From NCBI RefSeq assembly GCF_003605435.1, contig NZ_QXQB01000002.1, positions 124,001 through 188,000 on the forward strand: DNA of 64,000 nt, in the 5' to 3' direction. Below the pieces are notes generated by a model. The model saw only the letters and a program-made list of their open reading frames with translations, had not been told where the DNA came from and did no database searches. The DNA is from Paenibacillus pinisoli. Lineage in GTDB: Bacteria > Bacillota > Bacilli > Paenibacillales > Paenibacillaceae. Positions 18,015 through 26,473 of this stretch are shown here, piece after piece. A program made the position numbers and the translations under genes. Numbering within the stretch: position 1 is the first letter of the stretch; every line of letters begins with the position of its first letter.

Positions 18015-18043
18015 TATTATGTGCATCGCTTCGGAAACTATGC
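18015..18043 (-). promoter_or_regulatory. Candidate sigma-G promoter for the SASP gene
   Basis: On the minus strand GCATA (18039-18043) and CATAATA (18015-18021) are 17 bases apart. Both fit the sigma-G consensus gHATR and CATWMTA, where the usual spacing is 17-18. It sits about 57 bases before the SASP start, as expected for a forespore gene. Confidence 0.5.
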
Positions 18044-18106
18044 TAATCCGCAAAAAAATATTTTAGCCTTTTATGATAAAAGGTGATATATAAGGAGTTC
18101 ATTCAA

Positions 18107-18307
18107 ATGTCCAAACCGCTATCCTTGTTTTTTGCTTCCCTGTCCATCTTGTTCCTGAGCGCGACCGCCGTATCCATCGCCCATAGCGGCTGGCTTGTTC
18201 TGCTGTTCAGCTTGCTTTCTCTATTCAGCGTCGGGGCAGGATTCATCGTGAAGGCAAGACTTAGAAGAAAATCAGAGCAGTCAAGCCCATCCAGCCAAAA
18301 GGACTAA
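18107..18307 (+). CDS. Small two-helix membrane protein (YlaF/DUF5325-like)
   Basis: 66 residues: two hydrophobic helices (about 5-24 and 28-47) and a basic, Ser-rich tail ending in QSSPSSQKD. Size and layout resemble the DUF5325 (YlaF) proteins of Bacilli, whose function is unknown. The ATG at 18107 has AAGGAG nine bases upstream and is preferred over an upstream ATG at 18083. Confidence 0.6.
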   Translation: MSKPLSLFFASLSILFLSATAVSIAHSGWLVLLFSLLSLFSVGAGFIVKARLRRKSEQSSPSSQKD

Positions 18308-18409
18308 CCCAGGTTGTCTTGTCTGCGCTTCATGCGCTATAGGAAGATTGCGGTCCAATCGTAACGGCAACCCTCTTCTGGCATACGCCGGATTGGACTG
18401 CTCTGCTGC

Positions 18410-18447
18410 GCCAAATAAAAAACAATGGCTCTACTCCGCAGCCATTG
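18410..18447 (-). terminator. Rho-independent terminator
   Basis: On the minus strand CAATGGCT pairs with AGCCATTG, then TTTTTTATTT. It follows the 137-residue hypothetical gene. Confidence 0.85.
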
Positions 18448-18478
18448 CTTATTCCTATTCGCGCTATGAGTTTTTGCC

Positions 18479-18892
18479 CTATGAGTATTCACGCAGCATA
18501 TGCTGAGGCCTGTTCTGCGGAACATAGCGGTTGTTCCACGTAGCCATATTGTAGTTCGATTCGTACAAAATGCTTGCCGACCATGAGTTGGTGCTGGGAC
18601 GAACCGAGAAATCATACAAAATCTCTCCGTGGGTCCAATCCTGTCTGAGCTTCAGCGCGTCAATCGCCATTTGCCGGAAGGCTTGTACCTGCGCGCTGGA
18701 CAGTCCCTTCTCCGTTCCTTCAATTTTGCCGTTTCTCGTCTCGATCGGGTGATGCCGCAAGCCGAACTTCCCTACCGAGTTGTTGCGAATGTAAATCAAT
18801 ACCGTACCAGCCGCCGCATTCGTCAGCTCTCCCTCAAGCTGTCTAAATACAAAGTCTACCTGACGCGCCAAAGATACCGAGCTTGTTTCCAT
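18479..18892 (-). CDS. Conserved hypothetical protein
   Basis: 137 residues, soluble. It has an N-terminal helix, a central segment with GTVLIYIRNNSVGKFGLRHHP, and a Trp/Asn-rich end with NSWSASILYESNYNMATWNN. I do not recognise the family. AGAGGAGG lies ten bases before the ATG at 18892; the frame could be read upstream to 19003 without a usable site. It is a single gene with its own terminator. Confidence 0.6.
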   Translation of the reverse strand: METSSVSLARQVDFVFRQLEGELTNAAAGTVLIYIRNNSVGKFGLRHHPIETRNGKIEGTEKGLSSAQVQAFRQMAIDALKLRQDWTHGEILYDFSVRPSTNSWSASILYESNYNMATWNNRYVPQNRPQHMLREYS

Positions 18893-19115
18893 TTTCTCTG
18901 ATCCTCCTCTTAAATCGACATAACGATGGTAAATCCGACAAAATTCCACTAAATCATACATCGAATTGCTTATAATGGTAGCACCGCCAATTCGAATTCT
19001 CACCGAAAAATTTATTAGTAATTTCCGAATTTAAGGTTGCGCTTACAGTCCTAATAAATTAAGTCTAAAGACCTTGAAAAGGCGTTCGACAATTATAGAC
19101 CATTTTCATACTCGG

Positions 19116-19124
19116 TGTTATAAT
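19116..19124 (+). promoter_or_regulatory. Extended -10 promoter for the chemoreceptor gene
   Basis: TGTTATAAT matches the extended -10 consensus TGnTATAAT. It lies 33 bases before the ATG at 19157. No strong -35 is apparent, as is usual for extended -10 promoters. Confidence 0.5.
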
Positions 19125-19156
19125 ATGGGTATTCCATATAAAGGAGCGCTTACATA

Positions 19157-20422
19157 ATGATTCAATGGTACTATTCTCAGTCGGTACGCAGTAAACTGTT
19201 GATTACCACTTATTTCAATCTAGTACTATTTGCCATTGTCACAGTCCTAATGACAGCGATCTTCGGAGGCAAGATTATTCCGGTGCTGATTGGGGTTGCC
19301 GTATTGGCGATTGCCGCGCTTCCCATTGTATCCTTTATTGAAAAATCGATTACGCAATCCTTCGAAGAAATTTCCGGGGCGGCTTATCGGATATCCAAGG
19401 GCGACTTCACCCAAAAGGTAGACACTTCCTCAAGCTCCGGTTCCGGCGAGCTCGGCCATTCCTTCAACAGCATGGTGGACAAGCTGCGGGACATCCTGAC
19501 GGAGACATCCAGCATCATCAAGCATGTTGCAGATACAAGCCGCAGCATCTTCGAGAAGAACAACCAGATTCAGACGGCAATGGAGCAAGTAGCCGCGTCC
19601 GCGAACGAGCTTGCAACCGGCGCCAACGAAATCTCCGAGGATGTGACCGACATGAGCGCATCCATCAACGAGATCGAAGAGAAGGTAGCGGCATATGCCA
19701 CATCGACCAAAGTGATGAACGAGCGCTCCGAGCAGACCATCACGCTGGTAGAGAAAGGCCGCAATGCGCTTGAGATTCAAGCGGAAGGCATGCAGCGCAA
19801 CGTCGAGGCTACCGCGAAAGTCGGCGAGACGATCGAAGACCTCGCACGCAAGGCGCAAGGCATCTCAGCCATTACTACGACAATCTCCGATATTGCGGAG
19901 CAGACGAACCTGTTGTCCCTCAATGCGTCTATCGAGGCGGCGCGCGCAGGGGAGCATGGCAGAGGCTTTGCCGTAGTCGCTCAAGAGGTGCGCAAGCTGG
20001 CGGAGGAATCAACAACTTCCACCAAGCAGGTTTTCAATCTCGTGAAGAGCATAGACGAGGGCATTCAACAGGCGATTAACAATATGAAGGTGAACGAGGA
20101 AGTCGTTAATCTTCAGACGGAGCATATCCGTCAGTCGGAGCATGTATTCAAGGAGATTGAGGAGAGCATCAGCTTTATTACGAATCAGATTTATGCATTC
20201 TCCCAAGAAAGCGATGCAATGCTTGAGAGCGCTCAGAAGATCTCCGCAGCGATCCAGAACATCTCCGCGATTACACAGCAATCGGCTGCAGGCACGGAGC
20301 AAGTATCGGCTTCGATGAACGAGCAGATTTCCTCCGTCCAAGGCGTTGTACAGGAAACCGAACGGATGCTAACAATGGCGACTCAGCTGCAGCGCACCAT
20401 TCAAGTATTTAAAATGAAATAA
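19157..20422 (+). CDS. Methyl-accepting chemotaxis protein without a periplasmic sensor
   Basis: 421 residues. A hydrophobic hairpin (about 14-60) leads straight into a HAMP segment (about 60-115) and a long coiled-coil signalling domain whose tip, [19 protein letters not shown], is the CheA/CheW contact site. There is almost no external loop between the two membrane segments, so ligand sensing must be membrane, cytoplasmic or partner-based. AAAGGAG precedes the ATG. Confidence 0.9.
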   Translation: MIQWYYSQSVRSKLLITTYFNLVLFAIVTVLMTAIFGGKIIPVLIGVAVLAIAALPIVSFIEKSITQSFEEISGAAYRISKGDFTQKVDTSSSSGSGELGHSFNSMVDKLRDILTETSSIIKHVADTSRSIFEKNNQIQTAMEQVAASANELATGANEISEDVTDMSASINEIEEKVAAYATSTKVMNERSEQTITLVEKGRNALEIQAEGMQRNVEATAKVGETIEDLARKAQGISAITTTISDIAEQTNLLSLNASIEAARAGEHGRGFAVVAQEVRKLAEESTTSTKQVFNLVKSIDEGIQQAINNMKVNEEVVNLQTEHIRQSEHVFKEIEESISFITNQIYAFSQESDAMLESAQKISAAIQNISAITQQSAAGTEQVSASMNEQISSVQGVVQETERMLTMATQLQRTIQVFKMK

Positions 20423-20434
20423 TGAAGCTTCATC

Positions 20435-20467
20435 GGCTCGAACCGGATACGGTTCGAGTCTTTTTTT
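20435..20467 (+). terminator. Rho-independent terminator after the chemoreceptor gene
   Basis: GGCTCGAACC pairs with GGTTCGAGTC around GGATAC, followed by seven T. Confidence 0.9.
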
Positions 20468-20571
20468 GTTAACTGGCGAAAGGCTTGAACCGTGCATGAA
20501 CCTAATCATTGGCGGACAGGTTATATGTACAGCATCATGCAAACTAAGCCAGAGAACGGGATGAAGCGGGA

Positions 20572-21510
20572 ATGCCAATACTGAATAAACTATTGCGAAT
20601 AATTACCTCAATCACTGTAGCCGCAGGCATCTTGGCGGGAGCCGAAACTGCTGCTTCAGCTTCATCCATAAGCGCTGCCTGGATATTAGAGCCGGCCAAG
20701 CAAACACTTACCAATTCGCAGCCGAAACAAAAGCAGTCTTCATCACGTCAAAGAAGCAACAACCCTAATCGAAACAAGCCGAGAGCTAAAGCCAAAAAGG
20801 TCAATCGCTCAGGCAAGCGAAATATAAAGCGGGCTAATTATGCCGAGGGAATGTCATGGGTCCATATGCAAAAAAAATTCCCCGGAACCTTTGTGCTCAG
20901 CGGCTCACGGGACAAACGAAAAGTAGCTCTTACCTTTGATGATGCACCTGATCCGCGTGTGACACCTGTCATACTTAATACGCTCAGCAAGCACCGCATT
21001 CGGGCAACCTTCTTTATTGTCGGCGACCGTGCCGCCAAAAACCCGGAACTGGTGAAACGAATCATAAGAGAAGGTCATGTCATTGGCAACCATTCATACA
21101 ACCACGCTGTATTGACCAAGCTGCCGCTGCCTCAATTCCAACAGCAGATTTGGAAAACTGACGGCATTATTAAACGAATTGCCGGCGTATCGCCAAGACT
21201 GGTAAGACCTCCGTATGGAGAGATGAAACCGCAACAGGTAGCATGGGGCAAGCAAAACGGATTTACAGTGGTGAATTGGGATGTGGATTCAGAGGATTGG
21301 AGGAATAATCCGAGCAGCTCACGCGTCATTGCGAATATCAAGAAGACGCTGCAACCTGGTTCAATCATCCTTCAGCATGCAGGAGGCGGGGACCGACAGA
21401 ATCTGTCGGGGACGATCGACGCGCTGCCCGTGCTGATTGAGATGCTGCAAGGGAAAGGCTACGAAATCGTAACCTTGCCGGAGCTGCTCGGAAAAAAAGC
21501 TTATCGGTAG
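20572..21510 (+). CDS. Secreted polysaccharide deacetylase (NodB domain)
   Basis: 312 residues: signal peptide (about 1-31), a Lys/Arg/Asn/Pro-rich basic linker (about 45-90), then the carbohydrate esterase 4 domain. The five motifs are visible: TFDDAPDP, HSYNH, RPPYGE, WDVDSEDW and ILQHAGG. The Asp-His-His zinc site is complete, so an active enzyme on peptidoglycan or chitin-like N-acetyl groups is likely. The basic linker may bind the acidic wall. The ribosome site is weak (GCGGGA). Confidence 0.88.
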   Translation: MPILNKLLRIITSITVAAGILAGAETAASASSISAAWILEPAKQTLTNSQPKQKQSSSRQRSNNPNRNKPRAKAKKVNRSGKRNIKRANYAEGMSWVHMQKKFPGTFVLSGSRDKRKVALTFDDAPDPRVTPVILNTLSKHRIRATFFIVGDRAAKNPELVKRIIREGHVIGNHSYNHAVLTKLPLPQFQQQIWKTDGIIKRIAGVSPRLVRPPYGEMKPQQVAWGKQNGFTVVNWDVDSEDWRNNPSSSRVIANIKKTLQPGSIILQHAGGGDRQNLSGTIDALPVLIEMLQGKGYEIVTLPELLGKKAYR

Positions 21511-21513
21511 TTG

Positions 21514-22158
21514 TTATTTCAGAATGTAAGCTTCAACTTTCTGTATGCCGAACTTCATCGCCTGCTGAGTGGAACCCGGTACGAAGATATCGATGCGGTT
21601 GCCTTTGATCGAACCGCCCATATCCGATGCAGTAGCGATAATGCCTACACTCGGGAGACCGTCATATTGGTAGCCGGTAATAAACAATTTGGTTCCTAGC
21701 GGAATCATCTTCGGATCAACGGCAATCGTACCAACCTTCAGCCTGTTGCCGAAGTAATCGACGCCGCCCCATTTGCCATTCTCCGATGCCGCTGCCGTGT
21801 AGGCAGTAGCCGAGAAGGATAGCTGCTCCGTATAGGCGTAATCATAGCCGCCCGGACCTTGGACGTGACCGCCCTTGGCAAGCGGGACTGCTGCTGATGT
21901 GTCTGCCATCGCTTTCAATGACTCGGATGATTGCTCTTTGCCAGGGATATCAAGCTTCATGCCGACTTGCAAATTCATCGGGTCTACGGAAGCATTAGCG
22001 TCAAGCAGAGTTTGAAGAGGAACCTTATAATGTTGCGATAAGGTCCAGAATGTATCCTTGTTTGCTACCGTATGTGTGTTTGCCGATGCGTGCGCCGTAC
22101 CGGCAGATATAGTAATCGATAATGCAATTGCTGCGCTTGCTAATAAGGCTTTCTTCAA
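21514..22158 (-). CDS. Secreted LysM and 3D-domain cell wall protein
   Basis: 214 residues: signal peptide ending near AHA, one LysM domain (about 29-72) with TVANKDTFWTLSQHY, a linker, and a C-terminal 3D domain carrying the three Asp in the pattern AVDPKMIPLGT, ASDMGG and NRIDIF. The layout matches YocH-type muralytic transglycosylases. The chosen start is the TTG at 22158, eight bases after GGAGG; the upstream ATG at 22176 overlaps that site. Its stop is three bases from the convergent deacetylase stop. Confidence 0.85.
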   Translation of the reverse strand: MKKALLASAAIALSITISAGTAHASANTHTVANKDTFWTLSQHYKVPLQTLLDANASVDPMNLQVGMKLDIPGKEQSSESLKAMADTSAAVPLAKGGHVQGPGGYDYAYTEQLSFSATAYTAAASENGKWGGVDYFGNRLKVGTIAVDPKMIPLGTKLFITGYQYDGLPSVGIIATASDMGGSIKGNRIDIFVPGSTQQAMKFGIQKVEAYILK

Positions 22159-22194
22159 AACGTAGTACCTCCACATGATTTTAGTTCAGGCCGA

Positions 22195-22224
22195 GAGCGT
22201 TCGGACGTGTGTCCGAATCCGCTC
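22195..22224 (-). repeat. Perfect hairpin between the CAP and LysM-3D genes
   Basis: GAGCG and TTCGGAC arms pair with GTCCGAA and CGCTC around an ACAC loop, with only a GA bulge. No T run follows on either strand, so it is more likely an mRNA processing or stability element, or an attenuator, than a terminator. Confidence 0.5.
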
Positions 22225-22245
22225 CCGAACCCGCGTTATTGTTCA

Positions 22246-23040
22246 TTAGCCGATAAACATTTGAACCCACTTGCCATTGACATAACCTACGCCAATCTTC
22301 GTAAAGTTTTGATTTACGATGTTGGCACGGTGTCCAGGGCTGTTCATCCAATCATTCATGACTTGTGCTGCAGTCCGTTGTCCGGAAGCGATGTTCTCAC
22401 CAGCGTACATGTACTTCACGCCGTAGGTACGCATCATATCGAATGGCGAGCCGTAAGTTGGAGATGTGTGGCTGAAGTAGTTGTTCACATCCATATCCCG
22501 TGCCTTCTCAGTAGCGACTTTATTCAGCAATGCGTCTGTCTGCAGAGCCGGAAGGCCCAGCTTCGCACGCTCTTGATTCACCAGCGCTACAACCTGCGAT
22601 TGCAGAGTGCCAGTCTCAGGAGCCGGGGTCTGCGTTGGCGTTGGAGTCGGCTTCACCGTCGGTGTCGGTGTTGGCTTCACCGTTGGTGTTGGCGTTGGCT
22701 TCACCGTAGGCGTCGGCGTTGGCTTCGTCGTTGGTGTTGGCGTCGGCTTCACCGTAGGCGTTGGTGTTGGCTTTGTCGTCGGTGTCGGCGTTGGAGCGGA
22801 ACCTCCGAAGGATGGCCACTTAATGACGATCCCGCCAATTTTGATGTTCAGCTTGTCCAAATCAATGCCGTATTTTTGAGCGATTGTATTTAAGGATTCA
22901 TAATTGATGTAATGCGTTTGGACACTCAGGTTTACCGGCGATGCATGAGCGGCGTCCGCCTTCGGAGCTGCCCAACCTGTTCCGATCATCGTTGCCGCTA
23001 GAATGCTAGCCACGCCTATGCGTATCGGCTGCTTTTTCAT
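22246..23040 (-). CDS. Secreted CAP-domain protein with Thr-Pro repeat linker
   Basis: 264 residues. The signal peptide ends near residue 31, then comes a small LysM-like N-terminal segment (about 38-80, [19 protein letters not shown]), seven tandem copies of the octad PTPTPTVK or variants (residues 83-136), and a CAP/SCP domain (about 148-264) with [15 protein letters not shown] and [10 protein letters not shown]. The family matches B. subtilis YkwD. CAP proteins are secreted and their bacterial role is unclear. GGGAGGAATG precedes the ATG. Confidence 0.85.
   Translation of the reverse strand: MKKQPIRIGVASILAATMIGTGWAAPKADAAHASPVNLSVQTHYINYESLNTIAQKYGIDLDKLNIKIGGIVIKWPSFGGSAPTPTPTTKPTPTPTVKPTPTPTTKPTPTPTVKPTPTPTVKPTPTPTVKPTPTPTQTPAPETGTLQSQVVALVNQERAKLGLPALQTDALLNKVATEKARDMDVNNYFSHTSPTYGSPFDMMRTYGVKYMYAGENIASGQRTAAQVMNDWMNSPGHRANIVNQNFTKIGVGYVNGKWVQMFIG
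22633..22794 (-). repeat. 24-bp tandem repeat coding for the KPTPTPTV linker
   Basis: About seven in-frame copies of a 24-base unit encode PTPTPT(V/T)K. Copies differ mainly at third codon positions, so the protein repeat is kept while the DNA drifts. The unit number is likely to vary between strains. Confidence 0.85.
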
Positions 23041-23212
23041 TCTTTCATTCCTCCCAAATTGCTAGAATTTATCGAATCGGCCCTCGATGTCCCTTATCTT
23101 AGCATGGGGGTAAAAGCCCTTTCATGGCGCAAAAATTACCAATCCCGCAGAAATCAGGGTGAACCTCCCGCCATTACTGCATTATTAGAATCTACTCATG
23201 AGGCCCATAAGC

Positions 23213-23257
23213 CAAAAAAATAGCCTCCAGCCCTATGAAATCATAGGATTGGAGGCT
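23213..23257 (-). terminator. Rho-independent terminator after the oxidoreductase gene
   Basis: AGCCTCCA and CCTATGA arms pair with TCATAGG and TGGAGGCT on the minus strand, followed by ATTTTTTT. Confidence 0.88.
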
Positions 23258-23284
23258 GTCTGCATGTCTGAAAAATGCGCTGAA

Positions 23285-24310
23285 TTAGCCGTTAACGGAA
23301 ACGAATTTGCCCGTTTCTTGCGATTCGAAAGCGCACAGAATGACCTTAAGGGACGCTCTGCCTTCTTCACCGGTTACAGCCGGTGTCGTGCCGTTTACGA
23401 TGCTCTCCAGGAACGCGTCTACTACGCCGCTGGACTCTTGCTTATCATTAGTGGAGATAGCGCCTACTTTGTGTTTTTCAACTGTGCCGTTGCGCAGTTC
23501 TATAATGACTTGGTCATCCGGATGCGTACCGATCTTCATAACGCCATTCTCGCACCACAGAATCGTACTGTTGTCCTCGCCTCTATAATAGGTCCAGCTT
23601 GCAACCAGCGTACCGATAGCGCCGCTGTTCATGCGAAGAATACAAGAAGCGTTGTCGTCAACTTCCGTTCCTTCTTTATGAAGCGTTCCGACGAAAGCGC
23701 CGATCTCCGCTACTTCGTCATTCAGCATCCAGCGGATCAGGTCGGACTTATGCACGCCCAGATCGCCCATTGCGCCCATCAGCGCTTCTTCTTTGCGGAA
23801 GAACCAGCTGTTTGCGCCGTCTACGCTCCAGCCGTCTGGACCCGGGTGGCCGAAGGAAGTACGGAACGTCAATACTTTGCCCAGCACGCCGGATTCAAGG
23901 ATTTGCTTAGCCTTCACATGAGGAGGCATGAAGCGTTGGTTGTGTCCAACCATCAGCTGTACGCCGTTGTCCTTCGCAGCCTGAATCATAGCCTCTGCTT
24001 CCGCATCTGTCACAGCCATCGGCTTCTCAACCAGCACATGAGCTCCCGCTTTGGCAGCAGCGATGCTAATAGGAGCGTGAAGCGCATTCGGCGTACATAC
24101 GCTTACTGCGTCAGGCTTAACTTCAGCCAGCATTGTCTCATAATCGGAATAAGCCTTGCCGCCATACGTGTCCGCAAATTGCTGCGCACGTTCAATCACC
24201 GGATCGACAAAAGCGACCAGCTCTGCATTCGAATTTGAAGCGTACTCCGGGATATGGCGGTGCTTCGAGATCGATCCGCAACCAATTACTGCAACTCTTA
24301 CTGTAGACAT
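23285..24310 (-). CDS. Gfo/Idh/MocA family NAD(P)-dependent oxidoreductase
   Basis: 341 residues. The Rossmann fingerprint is VAVIGCGSISKHRHIP at residues 6-21. The family catalytic Lys lies in HVLVEKPMA, and the catalytic Asp/His pair is in GDLGVHKSDLIRW. Members oxidise sugars or inositols. The sugar isomerase-like gene 17 bases upstream on the same strand suggests a joint role in inositol or keto-sugar catabolism. CAGGGGAATATAAT precedes the ATG. Confidence 0.87.
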   Translation of the reverse strand: MSTVRVAVIGCGSISKHRHIPEYASNSNAELVAFVDPVIERAQQFADTYGGKAYSDYETMLAEVKPDAVSVCTPNALHAPISIAAAKAGAHVLVEKPMAVTDAEAEAMIQAAKDNGVQLMVGHNQRFMPPHVKAKQILESGVLGKVLTFRTSFGHPGPDGWSVDGANSWFFRKEEALMGAMGDLGVHKSDLIRWMLNDEVAEIGAFVGTLHKEGTEVDDNASCILRMNSGAIGTLVASWTYYRGEDNSTILWCENGVMKIGTHPDDQVIIELRNGTVEKHKVGAISTNDKQESSGVVDAFLESIVNGTTPAVTGEEGRASLKVILCAFESQETGKFVSVNG

Positions 24311-24327
24311 ATTATATTCCCCTGCCT

Positions 24328-25104
24328 TTATTCAAATTTGGATAGATAATGATTTTTGAGCCATTCGATGCTTGTCGCAACCGACTCAAGCGGCGGATTC
24401 GCGCATACATCCTGCTCCACGATAATCCATTCCACAGAAGATTCCGATGCAGCTTCAATGACAGCCTCCAGCGGCAGATCGCCTCTGCCAAGCTCTACTG
24501 TATCGATCTGCTTTCCTTTCTCTCCGCTGCGGAAATCCTTCAAATGAAGCAAAGGCAATCTGCCCGCATATTTCTTCACGTAGCTGACAGGATCAATACC
24601 TGAATATTGTACCCAGCCGATGTCCATCTCTACTTGCAAATACTCAGGCGAAATTCGATCATACAGCGCGTCGAATACGACTTGGCCGTCCAGCTCAACT
24701 TCGAATTCGAAATCATGATTATGATATGCGAATGCTATGCCTTCCTCACGGAAGCGCTTGCCGTATTGCTCGAATTTCACCAGGTGACTGCGCCAAGCAT
24801 CAGCATCGCGAGCCTCTTGAGGCAGCCATGGGCAGATCGCGTATTTCGCTCCAATTGTTTTGAGGTAAGCGATTTCATTCTCCAGATTGCCTTCAAGCAG
24901 ATGCAAGCCGATATGGCTTCCGATTGCTTTCAGTCCAAGCTCTTGCAGCAGATCGCGCATACGCTCCGCTTCGATACCGCCATAGCCCGCAAACTCTACG
25001 CCTTCATAGCCCAATGCCGCAACCTTGCGCAGGGTGCCTTCGAAATCGACAGCCGTAACGTCCCGAAGGGTATACATCTGTAAACCAATGCCCATCCGTG
25101 TCAT
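24328..25104 (-). CDS. Sugar phosphate isomerase/epimerase (AP endonuclease 2-like TIM barrel)
   Basis: 258 residues of the IolE/IolH-type TIM-barrel superfamily. It shows GLQMYTLRD at the first strand, GYEGVEFAGYGG, HIGLHLL, FAYHNHDFEF with metal-binding His, EMDIGWVQYSG, LHLKDF and EQD near the end. These give the Glu/Asp/His metal site. It forms a likely operon with the Gfo/Idh oxidoreductase. The exact sugar is unknown. GGGAG lies ten bases before the ATG. Confidence 0.85.
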   Translation of the reverse strand: MTRMGIGLQMYTLRDVTAVDFEGTLRKVAALGYEGVEFAGYGGIEAERMRDLLQELGLKAIGSHIGLHLLEGNLENEIAYLKTIGAKYAICPWLPQEARDADAWRSHLVKFEQYGKRFREEGIAFAYHNHDFEFEVELDGQVVFDALYDRISPEYLQVEMDIGWVQYSGIDPVSYVKKYAGRLPLLHLKDFRSGEKGKQIDTVELGRGDLPLEAVIEAASESSVEWIIVEQDVCANPPLESVATSIEWLKNHYLSKFE

Positions 25105-25459
25105 AGAAGCCGCACTCCCTTATCATTATATTCTGCTTCTTGCCGTTGTGTCGTATTTTGCCTTACGAGTACCATTATATCGATCCTGCTTGGCGGAAAA
25201 CAGTTGTCTTATTAGCTTCTTTTTATGCAATTTTGCTCTATTGCCAATTGGGTATTCTTGACTGCCTCCACCGTTTCCTACAATACAGCCCCCAAAATCC
25301 CCTTAGCATAAATTGATCAGCAGCGAATGTTCATCAAGGGTTAATTCCGGAAATTAACTCATAAGCACAAAAAAAAGCTCACCGGCCATAAGGACAGTGG
25401 GCATTAAAATATCGGAATTTAGGACCGATTGTAAATAAAATCAGTCCCTTTTCATGAGA
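25105..25459. other. Intergenic region with one terminator-like hairpin
   Basis: 355 bases marking the change from housekeeping genes to the AT-rich block. Apart from the terminator-like hairpin at 25368-25408 I see no gene or RNA in it. Confidence 0.5.
25368..25408 (-). terminator. Terminator after the bacteriocin-like locus
   Basis: On the minus strand GCCCACTGTCC and GGCCGGTGAGC form an imperfect stem with loop TTAT, followed by TTTTTTTT. It ends the two-gene unit upstream. Confidence 0.65.
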
Positions 25460-25729
25460 TTAAAAAACGTTTAACTTCAATAATACAGATATCAAGCCCA
25501 TAAGTATTGAGACTAAAAGTAAAACTAGTGCAATCTTCATTTTTTTCATTGTTGCAAAGGTGATGGAGGAAATAGAGAATACTAATGATAAAACAAATAA
25601 GTAAAACGCATAGTTTTTAGACTCGCTGCCTGAGAATCCGAATAATGTTTGAGACAGGCTAATTAAAAGCCCCGATAAGATAATGGACAATTGGTTTGTT
25701 GTAAATCGTTTTGTTGTATTATTTTTCAT
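25460..25729 (-). CDS. Small three-helix membrane protein, candidate immunity protein
   Basis: 89 residues: a basic N-terminus (MKNNTTKRFTTN) and three hydrophobic helices at about 13-30, 40-59 and 66-84. I do not recognise a family. The ATG at 25729 has AAGGA about 11 bases upstream and lies only 14 bases after the stop of the secreted-precursor gene, so both are surely one transcript. Small multi-helix membrane proteins encoded right after a bacteriocin-type precursor are usually self-immunity proteins. That role is inferred from position only. AT-rich codons set it apart from the neighbouring metabolic genes. Confidence 0.6.
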   Translation of the reverse strand: MKNNTTKRFTTNQLSIILSGLLISLSQTLFGFSGSESKNYAFYLFVLSLVFSISSITFATMKKMKIALVLLLVSILMGLISVLLKLNVF

Positions 25730-25743
25730 ATCATTTATATTCC

Positions 25744-26457
25744 TTAGCACTGTGATACAACTTTCCATGGAAGGAATAACCACCTCGATACTTTAATTCC
25801 ACAGCCATTTGATGCAGCAAGCGCAACTACGCCAGCTGAAAAATTTAATAATGCTGCTGCAACGGCAGTTCCAAGTGCTGCTGGAGGGAATATTGCTGCT
25901 GTAACAATTGCCGCCATTGTAGCTACACTTGCAGCAATGTTTATAGCAGCGACGATTTGGTTTGCAACGCAACTGTCAAATAGAGTTTCCTTCTCAATAA
26001 CGCCGTCGTTCCAACTATTTTCTCCATTACAATGGCTCGCAGCTAATATATTAATGCTATTATGCTCAACGCTTTCCCCGGATGTTTGAAGCTCAGCTTC
26101 AATTAGTCTGATATAATCAGAATGTTGTGGAGTTGATTTCATTGCTTGTTCAGAATCAATTGCTACGTAACCAGCATCGTTTATATATAAGAAAGGTTGA
26201 AGATCACTTACAATAGATAATTCAAGCTTCACTTCTTCCACGCTAGTCTTCTTTAATTTAGCCAATTCCATGATTGCTAATTCTTCAATCTCCGCAGGTG
26301 TTAATTCCTCGTATTCTGCAATCAGAGCGCTAAACTCCTTTGCACGAACTTCCCACTCATTAAGCATCTCTTCACTTGGCGTGCTGGCAAACACACTGCT
26401 AGTAGCAAATGAAAAAACAAGAGTTAAAGATAAAAGAACGGATATCATTTTTTTCAA
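25744..26457 (-). CDS. Secreted precursor with Cys-flanked hydrophobic C-terminus, bacteriocin-like
   Basis: 237 residues. Signal peptide 1-25 (ends SSVFAS). An acidic, helical pro-region follows (about 26-135), rich in Glu. The C-terminal 100 residues carry four Cys (143, 163, 219, 237) and a long Ala/Val/Ile-rich helical region (about 165-217), and the last residue is Cys. This resembles in layout the SdpC precursor of B. subtilis (signal, acidic pro-part, Cys-bounded hydrophobic toxin), but no sequence identity to SdpC is claimed. The start is a TTG with GGGG eight bases upstream. Alternatives are a sporulation- or surface-associated secreted protein. Confidence 0.6.
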   Translation of the reverse strand: MKKMISVLLSLTLVFSFATSSVFASTPSEEMLNEWEVRAKEFSALIAEYEELTPAEIEELAIMELAKLKKTSVEEVKLELSIVSDLQPFLYINDAGYVAIDSEQAMKSTPQHSDYIRLIEAELQTSGESVEHNSINILAASHCNGENSWNDGVIEKETLFDSCVANQIVAAINIAASVATMAAIVTAAIFPPAALGTAVAAALLNFSAGVVALAASNGCGIKVSRWLFLPWKVVSQC

Positions 26458-26473
26458 CTATTAAACCCCTTTC

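Noticed and set aside
22633..22794. Repeat array considered as a CRISPR
   Set aside because: Units are contiguous 24-base coding repeats without spacers; no cas genes are present.
22207..22893. 228-codon plus-strand frame ending in Arg/Trp/Cys repeats
   Set aside because: It is the antisense reading of the CAP protein's Thr-Pro repeat, not a gene.
23041..23284. Possible c-di-AMP (ydaO) riboswitch ahead of the CAP/LysM-3D genes
   Set aside because: Such genes are often under this riboswitch in related bacteria, but the conserved blocks could not be found in the 244-base leader.
23198..24238. 346-codon plus-strand frame
   Set aside because: Antisense to the Gfo/Idh oxidoreductase gene, which has clear family motifs; no ribosome site.
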